This document shows, in pieces, positions 35,441 to 45,848 of a DNA stretch of 64,000 nt. The notes beneath the pieces were generated by a model. That model did not search any database and was not told the origin of the DNA. It saw nothing but the letters and a program-made list of their open reading frames with translations. The position numbers and the translations under genes are program-made. Origin of the DNA: Phoronis australis (lineage: Eukaryota > Phoronida > Phoronidae); assembly GCA_002633005.1 (NCBI GenBank), contig NMRA01000113.1, positions 812,556-876,555 on the forward strand, written 5' to 3'. The stretch's first letter is position 1. Every line of letters starts with the position of its first letter.

Positions 35441-35569
35441 TAACATCTTACATAAGCTTAACAATAAGTGTTAGACACCATGGTCTATCTTGCATGCTAA
35501 TTAAAACTCTGCGCTAATTAAAACTCTCGTGATGTGAAGATGTTAGGCCAGTGTGATGTTGTGCTATGA

Positions 35570-36166
35570 TAACACAAACATTTTTTATGGTATCAGTCAG
35601 AAATTAGTGCCAATATTTAATTCTTGACGATGCTATGCTACCTGTTGTGAATAGATAGGTCCCGAAGATTAATGTCTGCAATGACAAGATGAAGCGCGCG
35701 CTTCCTGGCCAGGTGCTTTTAACACCAATTTTTTATTAGTCTTCAATTTGCGGCTTTTACATTTACAAAGAAATTCGGAATCCTATTGCGGGAGAAGATG
35801 TGGAATCTGTACGGGATAGATTCAATCCCGTTGACATGTACGCTGTGTCTGTTCTGAATGGCCAGACCACTGTTGGCAACGTTCCTCGCAAAATCAGCAA
35901 AACTTGTGTTCTTTTTAGACCACAGCGGAAATTTGAAGTGTAAAGTCACGGCTAAATACCGACATATAGCGGTGAGGCTGGTGGTCTAGAAATTCCGCGC
36001 ACAATGATTTTTTCACATTACTGACATTACTGTTGAATTTTAGCATTGTAGGTAAGCCATTTTTCGCATGGACACGTTCATGGGCTGGACACTAATTTCA
36101 GCAAAGTCTGAAAACGTGTGGAGGGCGCTTATAGGGGCATGGACAGTTATTAGTGCGAATACAATA
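35570..36166 (-). mobile_element. TIR element, family 2 copy E (truncated, inverted)
   Basis: Reverse complement of the left third of family 2. Its end is TATTGTATTCGCACTAATAA at 36166, and matches run through GTAGCATAGCATCG to about 35570. The right end of the element is missing. It retains the longest protein-like stretch of the family on the minus strand (35743-35949: FADFARNVANSGLAIQN, then HVNGIESIPYRFHIF), which is frameshifted in copy D and deleted in copy C. This may be a remnant of the transposase or a captured gene, but I cannot name it. Confidence 0.75.
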
Positions 36167-37579
36167 TTCTAAGCAGTATGTTTGTTATTTTGTCATTATT
36201 CTGTACATAATAAATTTTAATTCTAACATACTATAAGGAAAATCCTACAAAGACAAATGCACCATTCGTAGGATAGGTTTGTATCAGAGCTGTGCATTTA
36301 CTATGAAGAAACGCTTGGATAGTATACGTGGATAGTGAGCTCATAAATGTTGTAATGACCAGCTGCCAAGAAACATCAACTTTCAATTAAAACCAAGAGG
36401 CAATCATAAAGTTTAGAACCACTATGTCCCCATGTTGGAGGTCCCGCATTCCTTGCTAAGTTACCTGGCATCTTTCCAACGAATCACAAGACAGCTGAGA
36501 TTTGATGTGGCTAGTCTTTGCAAGGAACAAGTCTGAGACAATGTCAAGGCCAAATGACTAATTGATTTATAAGTGCGAATGATGTAGTGGAAATTTCACA
36601 AGCAAAAAATCTTATGTCATGTTGGTTACGTATTCAATGAGAGCGCTCAGAGGAGCGACACTTGGCGGAATTAATCGAAAAGACTACAATGAGGGAGACG
36701 ACGACAATCATGACGATCAAGACGGCAATTATGAATAACACGATAACAATCAACTACAATTAAGAACAATAGATGGCGCAACATGGCGGACGAGCCATGT
36801 CTTTTCCCACATTCTAAAATAGGTGGCGCTATGTGACAGTCTGCAAAGCAAAGTTATGTTTACAATAAGTATTTGGCCTGAAATTGTACAGTCTACAGAG
36901 CGCTATTCAGCCACAGTAGGACAGTGCTGGCTGGGTCAGTCTGGGTCAACTAGGCATAAAACAAAGCGAACTGAAAGCCAGCCAGCTGCGTGTGACCGAA
37001 GGAACAACGGTATCTGAAAATCTCGAATAATTCAAAAAGTAGACGTCGTAGCGCAAAATGGAAACTATCTCCTGAAAGCCCATTCAAAACTCTACCTCAA
37101 GTAGTAGTTTGGCAAAAATCAAAAAAAAATTTTGAGAAAATTGAAAATTTGCCGTTTTTTTTTGAATTTCAAAGTCAAATAACTCGAAAACGGTAACTCT
37201 GAGAAATACGCTCTCGCAGACTTTTTGAAAGGCCATACTTCAAGGAATCCACATGCAAAAATTCACGTCATTTGCTCTACCCATAAAAAATGCGACACCA
37301 GAGCGATTGAAACCGTGTGAACATGCCCCACAGCCGCCATCTTGAAGGTGACTTCCGGTTCAATAATTTTTTATAAAAGCTTATTAAACTCAACGAACAC
37401 GTGACCAGTTTGAAAGTGATTGGTTTGCAATTGCGCCCTCTACAGGAGAAAACGTTTTTAGCCCTATTTCGGGGTGCGCATGCGCCACGTCCAATATTTC
37501 CGCCATCTTTAACCGGAAGTCAACGATTTTCTGCACAATTGTAGCACATGCGTTCTAGTATATTCGTACCGATTTTCAG
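36167..37579. other. Non-coding stretch, possible left end of a TIR element
   Basis: ACTTGGCGGAATT at 36660 is the inverse of AATTCCGCCAAGT at 37884-37896. If the two are the ends of one element, it spans about 36660-37896. No gene is supported. Confidence 0.35.
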
Positions 37580-37790
37580 CTATGAAGGTCGAAAAATGCG
37601 GCCTCTACGAGTATTTGACTGTGAAATCGGATACAAAATGGCCGCCACGTCCGCCATTTTGTATCCGATCATGACCAAAAACAATAGCGTTCCAGTGATT
37701 CCCGATCTACATGTTGTGTGCAAATTTCGTGAAAATCGGACCAGAATTGCGACCTGTAGAGAGCGAACAAACAAAAAAAAAAAAAAAAAC
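37580..37790 (-). repeat. Dispersed repeat, inverse copy of 17575-17830
   Basis: Read on the minus strand, CTCTACAGGTCGCAATTCTG, the ACGAAATTTGCACACAACATG segment and ATGGCGGACGTGGCGGCCAT match 17575-17830. It ends next to a poly-A/poly-T run at 37772-37790. Confidence 0.65.
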
Positions 37791-37896
37791 TTGCTGTCAG
37801 AGCAACATACTTGACGGAATTCGAAGAATTCCGCCAAGTAAAAAAAAAAACTTGCTGTCAGAGCAACATACTTGGCGGAAGAATTCCGCCAAGTAA
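37785..37896. repeat. Two tandem hairpin units, CTTGGCGGAATTC
   Basis: The unit is poly-A, then CTTGCTGTCAGAGCAACATA, then a palindrome CTTGNCGGAATTC...GAATTCCGCCAAG. It occurs twice in a row, the second with a shorter palindrome centre. Each can form a strong stem-loop. Probably the terminal part of a MITE. Confidence 0.75.
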
Positions 37897-38350
37897 TAAT
37901 TAGTTTCGCATGAAATAATAAGTTTGACTTTTCATTATCAGGTAAAATTTCTTCAAAATAGAACACAATATGGCAGAACTGCAAAATTTTATTTTATCAA
38001 AATTTTCAACAGTGTGGTAAGTGTCAGTTTCAACACAGGGACTGTTTTTAATGAACTGTAAAAGACACCAACAGAATATGATGTCCAGAGTAACAACAGT
38101 AACTACAATGGTAACAAAACTGTGACTCGAAATTGAAAGCACAACTGTTTTGAAAATCAATTACGAGAAGCAAATTGTGGGTGCTTAATTAGAAAATTTT
38201 CAAAAAGGGAGGTGTCCAGTTACCTCAGCAACAACGTTACAAAACTCAAATGTTGACACTTTTTAATATCAAATTGTGACAAAAACCTAACACGGATTTC
38301 GGAATCTCCAAATAATTTTTTGATCTGAATGACTAACGCGGCATTTATGC
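37897..38350. other. Non-coding stretch
   Basis: AT-rich flank of the THAP element; nothing supported. Confidence 0.4.
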
Positions 38351-39673
38351 ATTAAAGGCAAAGGCAACCATTTTTCTTGTCACTTTTAGCAAAAATAAGG
38401 TCTGTTGATTATCCTAGACATATTTTTCACTTAATTACAGCTTTTGGTAATATAATTAATTTCTCGTCCTCTACTCCGGAAGTGACATTTTAGGAGGCAA
38501 GAATTTCGAGCCAATTTCTTTTCATACAGTCAGACTGTGAGAGCTGTCAAATCAGTCATTGTTCTACCTCGGATGTGATAAGTTCGGTCGTCGTTTGCTT
38601 TTGTTTACGAGTATGTCAACATGCCGCACTGTTGCTGTGTACCAGGATGTATTCATTATCGTCTCACACGTGCTTTAGGTACCTTGCATCGCTTTCCGAA
38701 GGATGACACACTTCGCCATACTTGGCTAGCTCGTTCTTTTGAAGAACGGATCGCTACCCGTTCACGCAACGTACAAAGCAGTGGCAAGCATTTTTAGCAG
38801 TCAGATTACAACAGAGATATGTACACTGAATTGATGAAGGTCCCTGCAAAACAATGCCTGAAGAAGGGTTCCATACCATCGCTGTTGATTCCCAGCAGTG
38901 CCCCGTCACCAACCCCGAGAAGAGCGTTTTTGAAGCGAGAAGCCTCACGAGCTGTGGTCACTATTAACAGTGACTGGAGGCACTTCATCTACTGTCACCC
39001 ATGCCTCCGAACGTACCCCATAGCGTGCAATTCCAGGAACTAGCAGTGATTCCCCGTGTGCTGTTGTCTCTAGCCCAGAGCCTGTAAGCAGCCCTGAAGC
39101 GATGTTGAGTAGTGGGAGTGAATACAGGCCCAGTTTGGCACCCAGTGAAAAGGACAGTTCGTCATCCAGTGAACAGATAGGTGAGCCTAAGTTTGACAAG
39201 TTTATTGTTGACTTGTATTGGAGCTATTTAGAAGGTACCACGTGTGTGACGAGAGAGTCGCACAGCGGGATGTAAGCAGTTTGGGTGCTCAAGTCACCAT
39301 CCACTGGGAGTGTGTCGCGGGACACTCGGGCAAGTGGGACAGTTCTTCCTCTGTACGTGAAACGATAATGAGTACTTCTCGGTAGGCAGCAACAGCGTGG
39401 CATGTTGACAGACTCGTAAACAGAAGCAAACGACGACCGAAGTTATCACAACCGAGGTAGAACAATGACTGACTCGATTGCTCTCACAGTCAGACTGTAT
39501 GAAAAGAAATTGGCGCGAAATTCTTGCCTCCCAAAACGTCACTTTCGGAGTAGACGACGAATAATTAATTAAATTACGAAAAGCGGTAAATAAGTGGAAA
39601 ATATGTCTGGGATAATCAACGAACCCTATTTTTGCTAAAAATGACATGAAAAAAGGTTGCCTTCGCCTTTAAT
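38351..39673 (+). mobile_element. THAP-bearing fold-back DNA element, about 270-bp inverted arms
   Basis: The left end ATTAAAGGCAAAGGCAACC and the right end, inverse of ATTAAAGGCGAAGGCAACC, begin inverted arms that match throughout: GTTGATTATCC, CTACTCCG, GGAGGCAAGAATTTCG, CAATTTCTTTTCATACAGTC, GTCAGTCATTGTTCTACCTCGG, GGTCGTCGTTTGCTT. Both arms run into an ATG exactly 270 bp from the end (38621 on plus, 39403 on minus), and both ATGs open the same THAP-type peptide. So the right arm is an inverted duplicate that includes the gene start. The THAP content points to P-element-type transposons. No 8-bp target duplication is visible; the right flank abuts another element at 39677. Confidence 0.85.
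38621..39274 (+). pseudogene. Broken THAP-domain protein (P-type transposase N-terminus)
   Basis: The ATG at 38621 opens MPHCCCVPGCIHYR, then GTLHRFPKDDTLRHTWLARS, the N-terminal half of a THAP domain with C-x4-C. After a Lys-His-Phe that fits the end of C-x2-H-F, with the Cys codon now Ser, a TAG stops the frame at 38795. The same frame then continues with YTELMKVPAKQCLKKGSIPS, the usual close of a THAP domain. A +1 shift follows near 39040 and leads to a Ser-rich linker and KFIVDLYWSYLE, ending near 39274. So there is at least one nonsense change, one lost zinc ligand and one frameshift. The catalytic part of a transposase is absent. Confidence 0.75.
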
Positions 39674-39676
39674 ATT

Positions 39677-40236
39677 CAGGGCCCTCGTTCAACTGGGGGA
39701 AAGGCGCCTGTGCCGTCAAAGATGATTTCTTTTAGGCTAGAGAATATTACTCTTTCCCAATGCTACAAGTGGTAGCACTTTGAATTGATCAAGTAACATG
39801 ACTGGGTTCGTAGTGATTAACAGAATGATGTAACATTCAGACAATCTGATTGGTTGGAAAATAACTAACATTCCCATTGGCTAATGTAGAAAATCGTAAC
39901 AGTATGTTACTCCATCTACTGAGAATTGCCTTTGTGGCTTACATTTGTGCAACCACTATATCCGACTTCATTATGCATTCTACACAAGATTGGGCAATAG
40001 TCTAATACATGTGCCCGCATTTTGAGAGCCAGTTCATGCCTATTACTTCACTGGAGAAAACTGGTTCTCAAAATGCGGAAAGATTATATCAGACTATTAG
40101 GTAACCACGATACTGCACACAAGATTATAAGGCCTTGAACAAAACAAGAAAACAAAAACAAAGCAGATGATTTTTGGATCTGAGGGGAATTTGAGATAGG
40201 AATGGGATCCCAAAATCAGGGGATCGAGGGCCCTAG
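39677..40236. mobile_element. TIR element with CAGGGCCCTCG ends, copy 2
   Basis: The left end is CAGGGCCCTCGTTCAACTGG and the right end is the inverse, GGGGATCGAGGGCCCTAG. It is 560 bp and shares the left subterminal text with the copy at 21708-22668. It carries a hairpin MITE at 39996-40099 in its middle. It lies directly beside the THAP element. Confidence 0.75.
39996..40099. mobile_element. Hairpin MITE, copy 2 (nested)
   Basis: The left arm AATAGTCTAATACATGTGCC, then CGCATTTTGAGAGCCAG; the right arm is the inverse, CTGGTTCTCAAAATGCGG, then AGATTATATCAGACTATT. The arms are about 37 bp. Inserted inside 39677-40236. Related to 13563-13672. Confidence 0.8.
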
Positions 40237-41418
40237 TATGCGTGTAGGAATTTTCAACTGAGTGTGTGGAAGTCATCATTTTCAAAGCATAATTATGCCA
40301 TTATTGTAAGTCAAAAAACAAAACTCGATCACATGCTATGGACAAAGTCCCTCTTCCTTAGACATTCTTTTTTCTCAGTTAAACAGTAAACTTCTACAAT
40401 TATTTTTGGAAAAATACCAAAAAATATATGCAACAGAATTGAAATGGGGGGCAACACAATTTGCACGTTTGCAAGAAAAGGCATTGCTAAATCAACTGGG
40501 AAACTGCACTGTATGTCTTCACAAGGAAGCTATCAATAAGGCACTGTAATGGTTTCCTCCAACAATGGAAGCAGAAAACACCAGTATTATCAATGCTGTT
40601 ATCAAATATCTTCACTATTTGTTGTACAAAACCAATGCAAAACAATGACATGTGATAAGACAACACAATCTTACCAATAAGTTGGTGGGAAATCACAAGG
40701 TCTGTGCGGCCCTTTAGCTATGGCTGTTCACAGTGGATAAACTAAATTAATTATTGGCAATCCAAATCAGGTCATTGAACTTTGCAAACCTCAATCTAAA
40801 CAGGTTAACCAGACTACCCTGTTCGATAACACAACTGGCCAATCACAGATTTCTGATAGTCTAATTAGAAATAAAAATGGTCTCCTTTTTAAAGGATATT
40901 TAGTTTCCATGTGACTGAGTTATGTTCAGTTCTAATCTGTACAAGTGAAGTAACAACAAATAACAGCTGTGTCCACTAGAGCTTAAATATTTTTCTATGG
41001 GATCAATTTGTGTCATAATTGGGGGGTCATCCACATCAATTTAATTGGATTTTCAGCCAATTTGAACTTGTGTTCAGGGGGAGGGTGGAAAGAACACATG
41101 TCCACATTTAACGTAAAAACACACTCGTGTAACTTGCCTAAAGCTGTTTTTACATAGGGAACAGTTGTCACGGTGGAAGTTGTCACTTGTCACGGAGCAC
41201 CTTGCTCCACTTAAGTTGCATTTACACGACATTAGATCGCTTGTCAAGATCGCTTGTCACTCCGCCATTTGTATTTTTAAACCTACTGGTGAACTCTGGG
41301 CTCAGTGGCTGGCATTAAGGTCACTAAATGATGTCATTAGGTAAAAAACTAAGGGTAGAAGATGGTACACGATTTGATTCATTGTTGTTAGCGGAAGCTA
41401 AAAAGAGGCGAAAAATAA
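40237..41418. other. Non-coding stretch with TTGTCAC repeats
   Basis: Near 41165-41265, TTGTCAC or GCTTGTCA occurs at least five times within 100 bp, some inside AAGATCGCTTGTCA repeats. Possibly the subterminal region of another element. No gene is supported. Confidence 0.4.
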
Positions 41419-41555
41419 TACCATACTCATCCGGGTTACCGCCCAGGGCGCTTAAATTGGGAATCTAAAAAACGGGGTGGGCAGAAAGCTGAGCAATTTT
41501 TTTTAAATTAAAAAAAGTAAGATGAGCATGGGCGGTAACCCGGACAAGTATGGTA
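41419..41555. mobile_element. 137-bp MITE with CCGGGTTACCGCCC arms
   Basis: The left end TACCATACTCATCCGGGTTA, then CCGCCCAGGGCGCTTAAATT; the right end is the inverse, GGGCGGTAACCCGGACAAGT, then ATGGTA. The end layout, TACC, then about 8 bp, then CGGGTTANCGCCC, is the same as in family 1. It is thus a minimal derivative or relative. It lies at the left edge of the satellite array. Confidence 0.85.
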
Positions 41556-41589
41556 CGTAAGACCATTTGCACTTTTCTAAACATGTCAA

Positions 41590-42566
41590 GGGGATTTGGT
41601 CCGGATGGGTGATTTTTGTTGATATGACCACATGCTTTGAATGAGTTAGAGAACCCATGGTCCAGACAGATGACTTTCGTCCACACGACCACCACGCGGC
41701 GCGCTTTGAGTAACAGAGAATGCATGGTACAGACAGATGATTTTTGTCCACATGACCATGTGCTTTGAACGAGTTAGGGAGCATGGTCTGGGTGGTTCAT
41801 TTTTGTTTATACAACCACCACGCAATTTTGTTTGAATCATGGAACGCGTACCGTAAGGCGGACAATTTTGCTTTAAATGGCTTTCAGAGTGCATGGTCCA
41901 GGTGGATAATTTTTTCCAAACGACCACGGGCCTTAAATGTCTGAGGTTTGGTGGGGGCATTTATTTTTTGTCTACATGACCACCAAGCAATTTGCTTAGG
42001 TTATAGAACACGTATGATCTGACCCATAAGTTATCGTCCATTCGACCGCATGCCTTAAATGGCTTTGAGAACACGTGACGCAGGTGGATAATTTTTGTCC
42101 AGACGACCACAGGCTTTAAATGTCTGAGAGAGCATGATGGGGCCACTTAATTTTTGTCTATACGACCACCATGCAATTTTGTTTGAGTCACGAAACGCGT
42201 ATGATCGAGCGGAGAATATCAGTCCATTTGACCACACCCTTTAAATGGCTTTGAGAGCCGTGGTCCAAGCGAACAATTTTCGTCCATAGGACCATGGGAT
42301 TTAAACGTCTTCGAGAGCGTGGTCAGGACGTTTAATTTTTGACCACCAGGCGAATTGCTTAAGTCACAGAACACATATAGTCAGGCAGACAATTTTAGTC
42401 CATCTGACAACGCCCCTTCAATGGCTTTGAGAGGGCGTGGTCCAGGTAGATAATTTTCATCCATACAACCATGCCATTAAAGGTCTCAGAGAGTGTGGCA
42501 GGGGAGTCTGTACGACCACCACGCGATTTAGTTTGAGTAACGGAAGGTGTATGGTCTGGCGTATCT
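41590..42566. repeat. Higher-order satellite, segment 1
   Basis: Tandem monomers of about 55-67 bp share TTTTTGTCCATACGACCAC. Three alternating types make a repeat of about 180 bp. Type a has CTTTAAATGGCTTTGAGAGC before GTGGTCCAGGTGGATAA. Type b has TTTAAATGTCTGAGAGAGCA before GGNCATTTAATTTTTGTCTA. Type c has ACCACCACGCAATTTTGTTT, then GAGTCACGGAACGCGTATGG. Type b text recurs at about 41783, 41952, 42134, 42320 and 42497, steps of 169, 182, 186 and 177. Short open frames over it are by-products. Confidence 0.85.
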
Positions 42567-43179
42567 AAGACCCTTTCATACTGACTTAACTCCGGTCTGA
42601 GTGGAACGTCAAGGTAAACTGCAAAGTTAACTGAACTATTCATACCGTCTTCAGTAGTTAACATACATCGAAGTAAACGGTAGGTGCCATCAAAGTAATC
42701 ATAAGGTAGTGCTGACTCATTGCGTGCACGCTAAGATTTTTATTAATGTGACAATTTGGGAACATTTAAATGTGCTAATTGACATAAAATTAATTTCTAA
42801 TTAGATTGGTGATTATTTGAGCAAAATATATTGATTATAGCGACAACACTGCCCTTTAATTGTTGACGATAACAGTGTCCCCTGGCGATAACTTCAATGA
42901 GACCGAAGTTAACAGTTCATGCCGCACCGCAGCGTAGATGCTTCGCGTAAAACATATTTCTAATTCAATTGGTGATTATTCGAGCATGCGATAACTTGGA
43001 TGGGACCGAAGTTGACTGTTCATACCGTGCTGCAGCGTCGACCCTCCGCTGTTAAACCTACCTGTTTACTACGAAGTTAACTGGCAAAGTTAACTTCGAT
43101 CCAGGACCGAAGTTAACTGTTCATACTGACAGCAACTCCCCAAAACATTGACATGTCGACAATAGTATGAAAGGACCTT
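42567..43179 (+). mobile_element. TIR element, family 3 copy 2, inside the satellite
   Basis: The left end is AAGACCCTTTCATACTGACT, the right end the inverse, AGTATGAAAGGACCTT. It is the uninterrupted paralogue of 26241-27210 over most of its length. GAAGTTAACTGTTCATNC occurs several times between 42910 and 43130. Satellite text resumes at about 43185. Confidence 0.85.
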
Positions 43180-43476
43180 TTGAAACCACATGTCTTAGAA
43201 AGCATGGTCGGCACATTTAATTTTGTCGGTACCACCACCACACGAATTTGCTCAAGTCATAGAACGCGTATGGTCTTGCAGACAGTTTTCGTCCATACGA
43301 CCACGCCCCTTCAATGGCTTTGTGTGGTCCAGGTGGATAACTTTTTATACATACGACAGCGCCCTTTAAACGTTTGAAAGAGCATGGTCAGGGTGTCTAC
43401 TATGAGATTTTGTTGGAGACACGGAACGCATAGTCAGACGGACAATTTTTGTCCATCTGAGCACGCGCTTTGGACT
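43180..43476. repeat. Higher-order satellite, segment 2
   Basis: A continuation of segment 1 with the same monomer types: CATGGTCGGCACATTTAATT near 43203, ACGCGTATGGTCTTGCAGAC near 43266 and CATGGTCAGGGTGTCTAC near 43384. It breaks off at the left end of family 2 copy D. Confidence 0.85.
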
Positions 43477-44926
43477 TACTGCATTCGCTCTAATAAGCGC
43501 CCATGCCCCTATAAGTGCCCCCCAAGCATTTTCAGACTTTGCTAAAATAAGTGTCCAGTTCCATGAATGCTGTGTACATGCGAAAAATGCCTCACCTACA
43601 GTTCTAAAATTCTACAGTAACATCTTCAATTTATCAATAAGATCTGCTAGTCCTGAAAAAAATCATTGTGCGCAGAATTTGTAGACCACAAGCCTCGCTG
43701 CTATGTTGGTATTTAGCCGTCACTATACACTTCAAACTTTCGCCGTGCTTCAAAAACAACGCAAAAATTTTGCTGATCTTGCGAGGGACGTATCCTATTA
43801 AGGTCTAGCCTTTCAGAACAGACGCAGCGTACATGTCAACGGGATTGTATTGTATCTTTCCCGTACAGATCTTCTCCCTCAACAGATATCCAAATTTCTT
43901 TGTATACTTGAAAACTGCGAATCAAAGACTAATAAAAACTTGACCTTTGTTAAAAGCACCTGGCCAGGAACCGTGGGCTACATACAAGTACCTGTCATCG
44001 AAGATTAGTCTTCGGGAACTATCTATTCAAGAAACGGGTAGCATAGCATCGGCAAGAAATACATACTGGCACTTATTTCCGAAAGTCACTACCACCGTAA
44101 AAAACGCTTGCGTTATTTTTAGGAGGAATTAATCGTAATTGGTGTTTCTAAAGTCAAAATGACCCACTGATAGTGAACACTTCCACACCCTTACACCCCC
44201 CAAATCTCCCCAAAAATAACTGTTAGACAGTCACGCATCCAGTCACCCGGCGACTCAATGTCGGCCTTACCGAGACAATTCTCGAACGTTTTTAGCAGAT
44301 GAGATCAATAAGTACTAAATAAAATACGTTCTGCTTTACTGCTTGTGTTAATTTCTTTAGTTACGATGCACACCTAGTTTACTCTGGCAAATAAACACTG
44401 ATGACACGCACACGCTTGCTCACTCACACACGCCGACGAACTTCAAAACAAACATCACGTGACAACATGTGTGTTAGTCCACAGATTTTTCTCGTGTTGT
44501 GGAGTACGATCTAGCGCAGATTTGGACTTAATATGCAGTTAATCCCAGCTCTACAGGCATTTAAAAATGTTAGGGACGCTATTTTGAAAACTTACGGACT
44601 TCAGATAATTTGTTGAGTCAAAACTACATTTTTACTCAATAATTCAAGTTGACCTATCGGCGATCGCAAGGCAGCGACGCATCAGTCGGCAAGTTTTCGC
44701 ACAGGGATTTTCTAAAAATGCTCTTAATTTAACAACAAATTTTGATAGCAATGCACTCTATCTTAGATTACACATGCGTCACAGAGCGTAAATTTGATGA
44801 ATACTAGCTTACGATTTCACTTGTTTTGGAGACCAGGTTTCAACCACTTTGGGCTATAATGAATGCCCCCCTTCTTGAAGCGAATTTTTCTAAGCGCCCT
44901 GGGCACTCATTAGGGCGAATATGGTA
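43477..44926 (+). mobile_element. TIR DNA element, family 2 copy D, inside the satellite
   Basis: A 1450-bp element, left end TACTGCATTCGCTCTAATAA, right end inverse of TACCATATTCGCCCTAATGA. It is the most complete copy of family 2 and aligns with copy C throughout. The right subterminal text, AAGCGCCCTGGGC, recalls family 1 ends. The interior corresponding to the copy E protein-like stretch is broken by stops here (near 43745-43920). Confidence 0.85.
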
Positions 44927-45490
44927 GTTAGAGACTGCGTGATACAAGCGGACAGTTTTGTCCACACGACCACAGCCTTAAAATAACTTGGAGAGGTCAC
45001 GATCCGGGGGGTAGTTTTTGTTCAAATGACCACAGACTTTAAATGTCATAGAAAGCGTACTAGTCTGGGCATTTAATTTTTGTCTGTACGACCACCATAC
45101 AATGTCGTTTGTGTCACAGAACACGCATGGCTGGGCGGACAATGTTTGTCCAGAGATGACCTCGTGCTTCGAATGGACTTAAGAGAGCGCGTGGCCCATG
45201 CATTCGAATTTTGCACTTAAAATGACTTAGTGAACGTTAGGTTCAGGCATTTATTTTTTAACGAGCCACTTTGTTCGAGTCATAGAATGCGTATGGTCGG
45301 ACGGACAATTTTCACCCATACTGCGATCGGCTTTAATTTTTGTGTCTATGATAACACGCTTTAAATAACTTCAAGAGAACGCGTGGTCCAAGCAGATAAT
45401 TTTTGTCCATACGACCACATGTTTTAAATGTCTTAGAGAACACATGGTCCAAACAGAGAATTGTTGTACATGCGACCACAGTTTGTGGGC
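44927..45490. repeat. Higher-order satellite, segment 3
   Basis: The array resumes at once after copy D: GACAGTTTTGTCCACACGAC, GGGCATTTAATTTTTGTCTG and ACGACCACCATACAATGTCG, then GTGTCACAGAACACGCATGG. It fades out near 45490. Confidence 0.85.
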
Positions 45491-45730
45491 TGGTCAGGGG
45501 AGGAAATTTTGCCATACCAGCTGGTGCTTGGTAATTTCAGTAACATAATGCTTTGTAGTGTGCAGTCTAGCGAATAACATTGCAAACCAAAAAACCAAAG
45601 TCATGGAATTTTCCTATACATATACACGACTTAGTTGTCATCCACAGGTGGCGCAATAACATGACCACATTCAAACATGGCGTCTCCGCAAGACACTCGA
45701 GTTCAGAAAATTTGTTGACATTTCTACAGC

Positions 45731-45848
45731 ACTGGTCGAATATATAGTGGTCCCTGATTTAGAGAACCAGTTTCATCCACTAAATGAATGGGCCCGTTAT
45801 TCAGTGATTGCCTGGTTCTCTAAATCAGGGACCGCTATATCCAACCGG
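45731..45848. mobile_element. Hairpin MITE, copy 3 (variant)
   Basis: The left arm ACTGGTCGAATATATAGTGG, then TCCCTGATTTAGAGAACCAG; the right arm is the inverse with few changes, ending in CCGGT. The arms are about 40 bp with a spacer of about 38 bp that shares CCCGTTATTCA with copy 1. The arm core GAGAACCAG is shared with copies 1 and 2. Confidence 0.8.

Noticed and set aside
37548-37984. Frames with poly-Lys or poly-Phe
   Set aside because: Generated by the poly-A/poly-T runs and the tandem hairpin units.
41465-42664. Series of minus-strand frames with repeated VVVWTKII and ACGRMDKN peptides
   Set aside because: These come from translating the about 60-bp satellite. The frame changes from unit to unit and no start or splice context is kept, so I do not believe in a repeat protein.
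41590-45490. CRISPR-like spaced repeats
   Set aside because: Units are tandem and diverged, without unique spacers of constant length, and the genome is eukaryotic.
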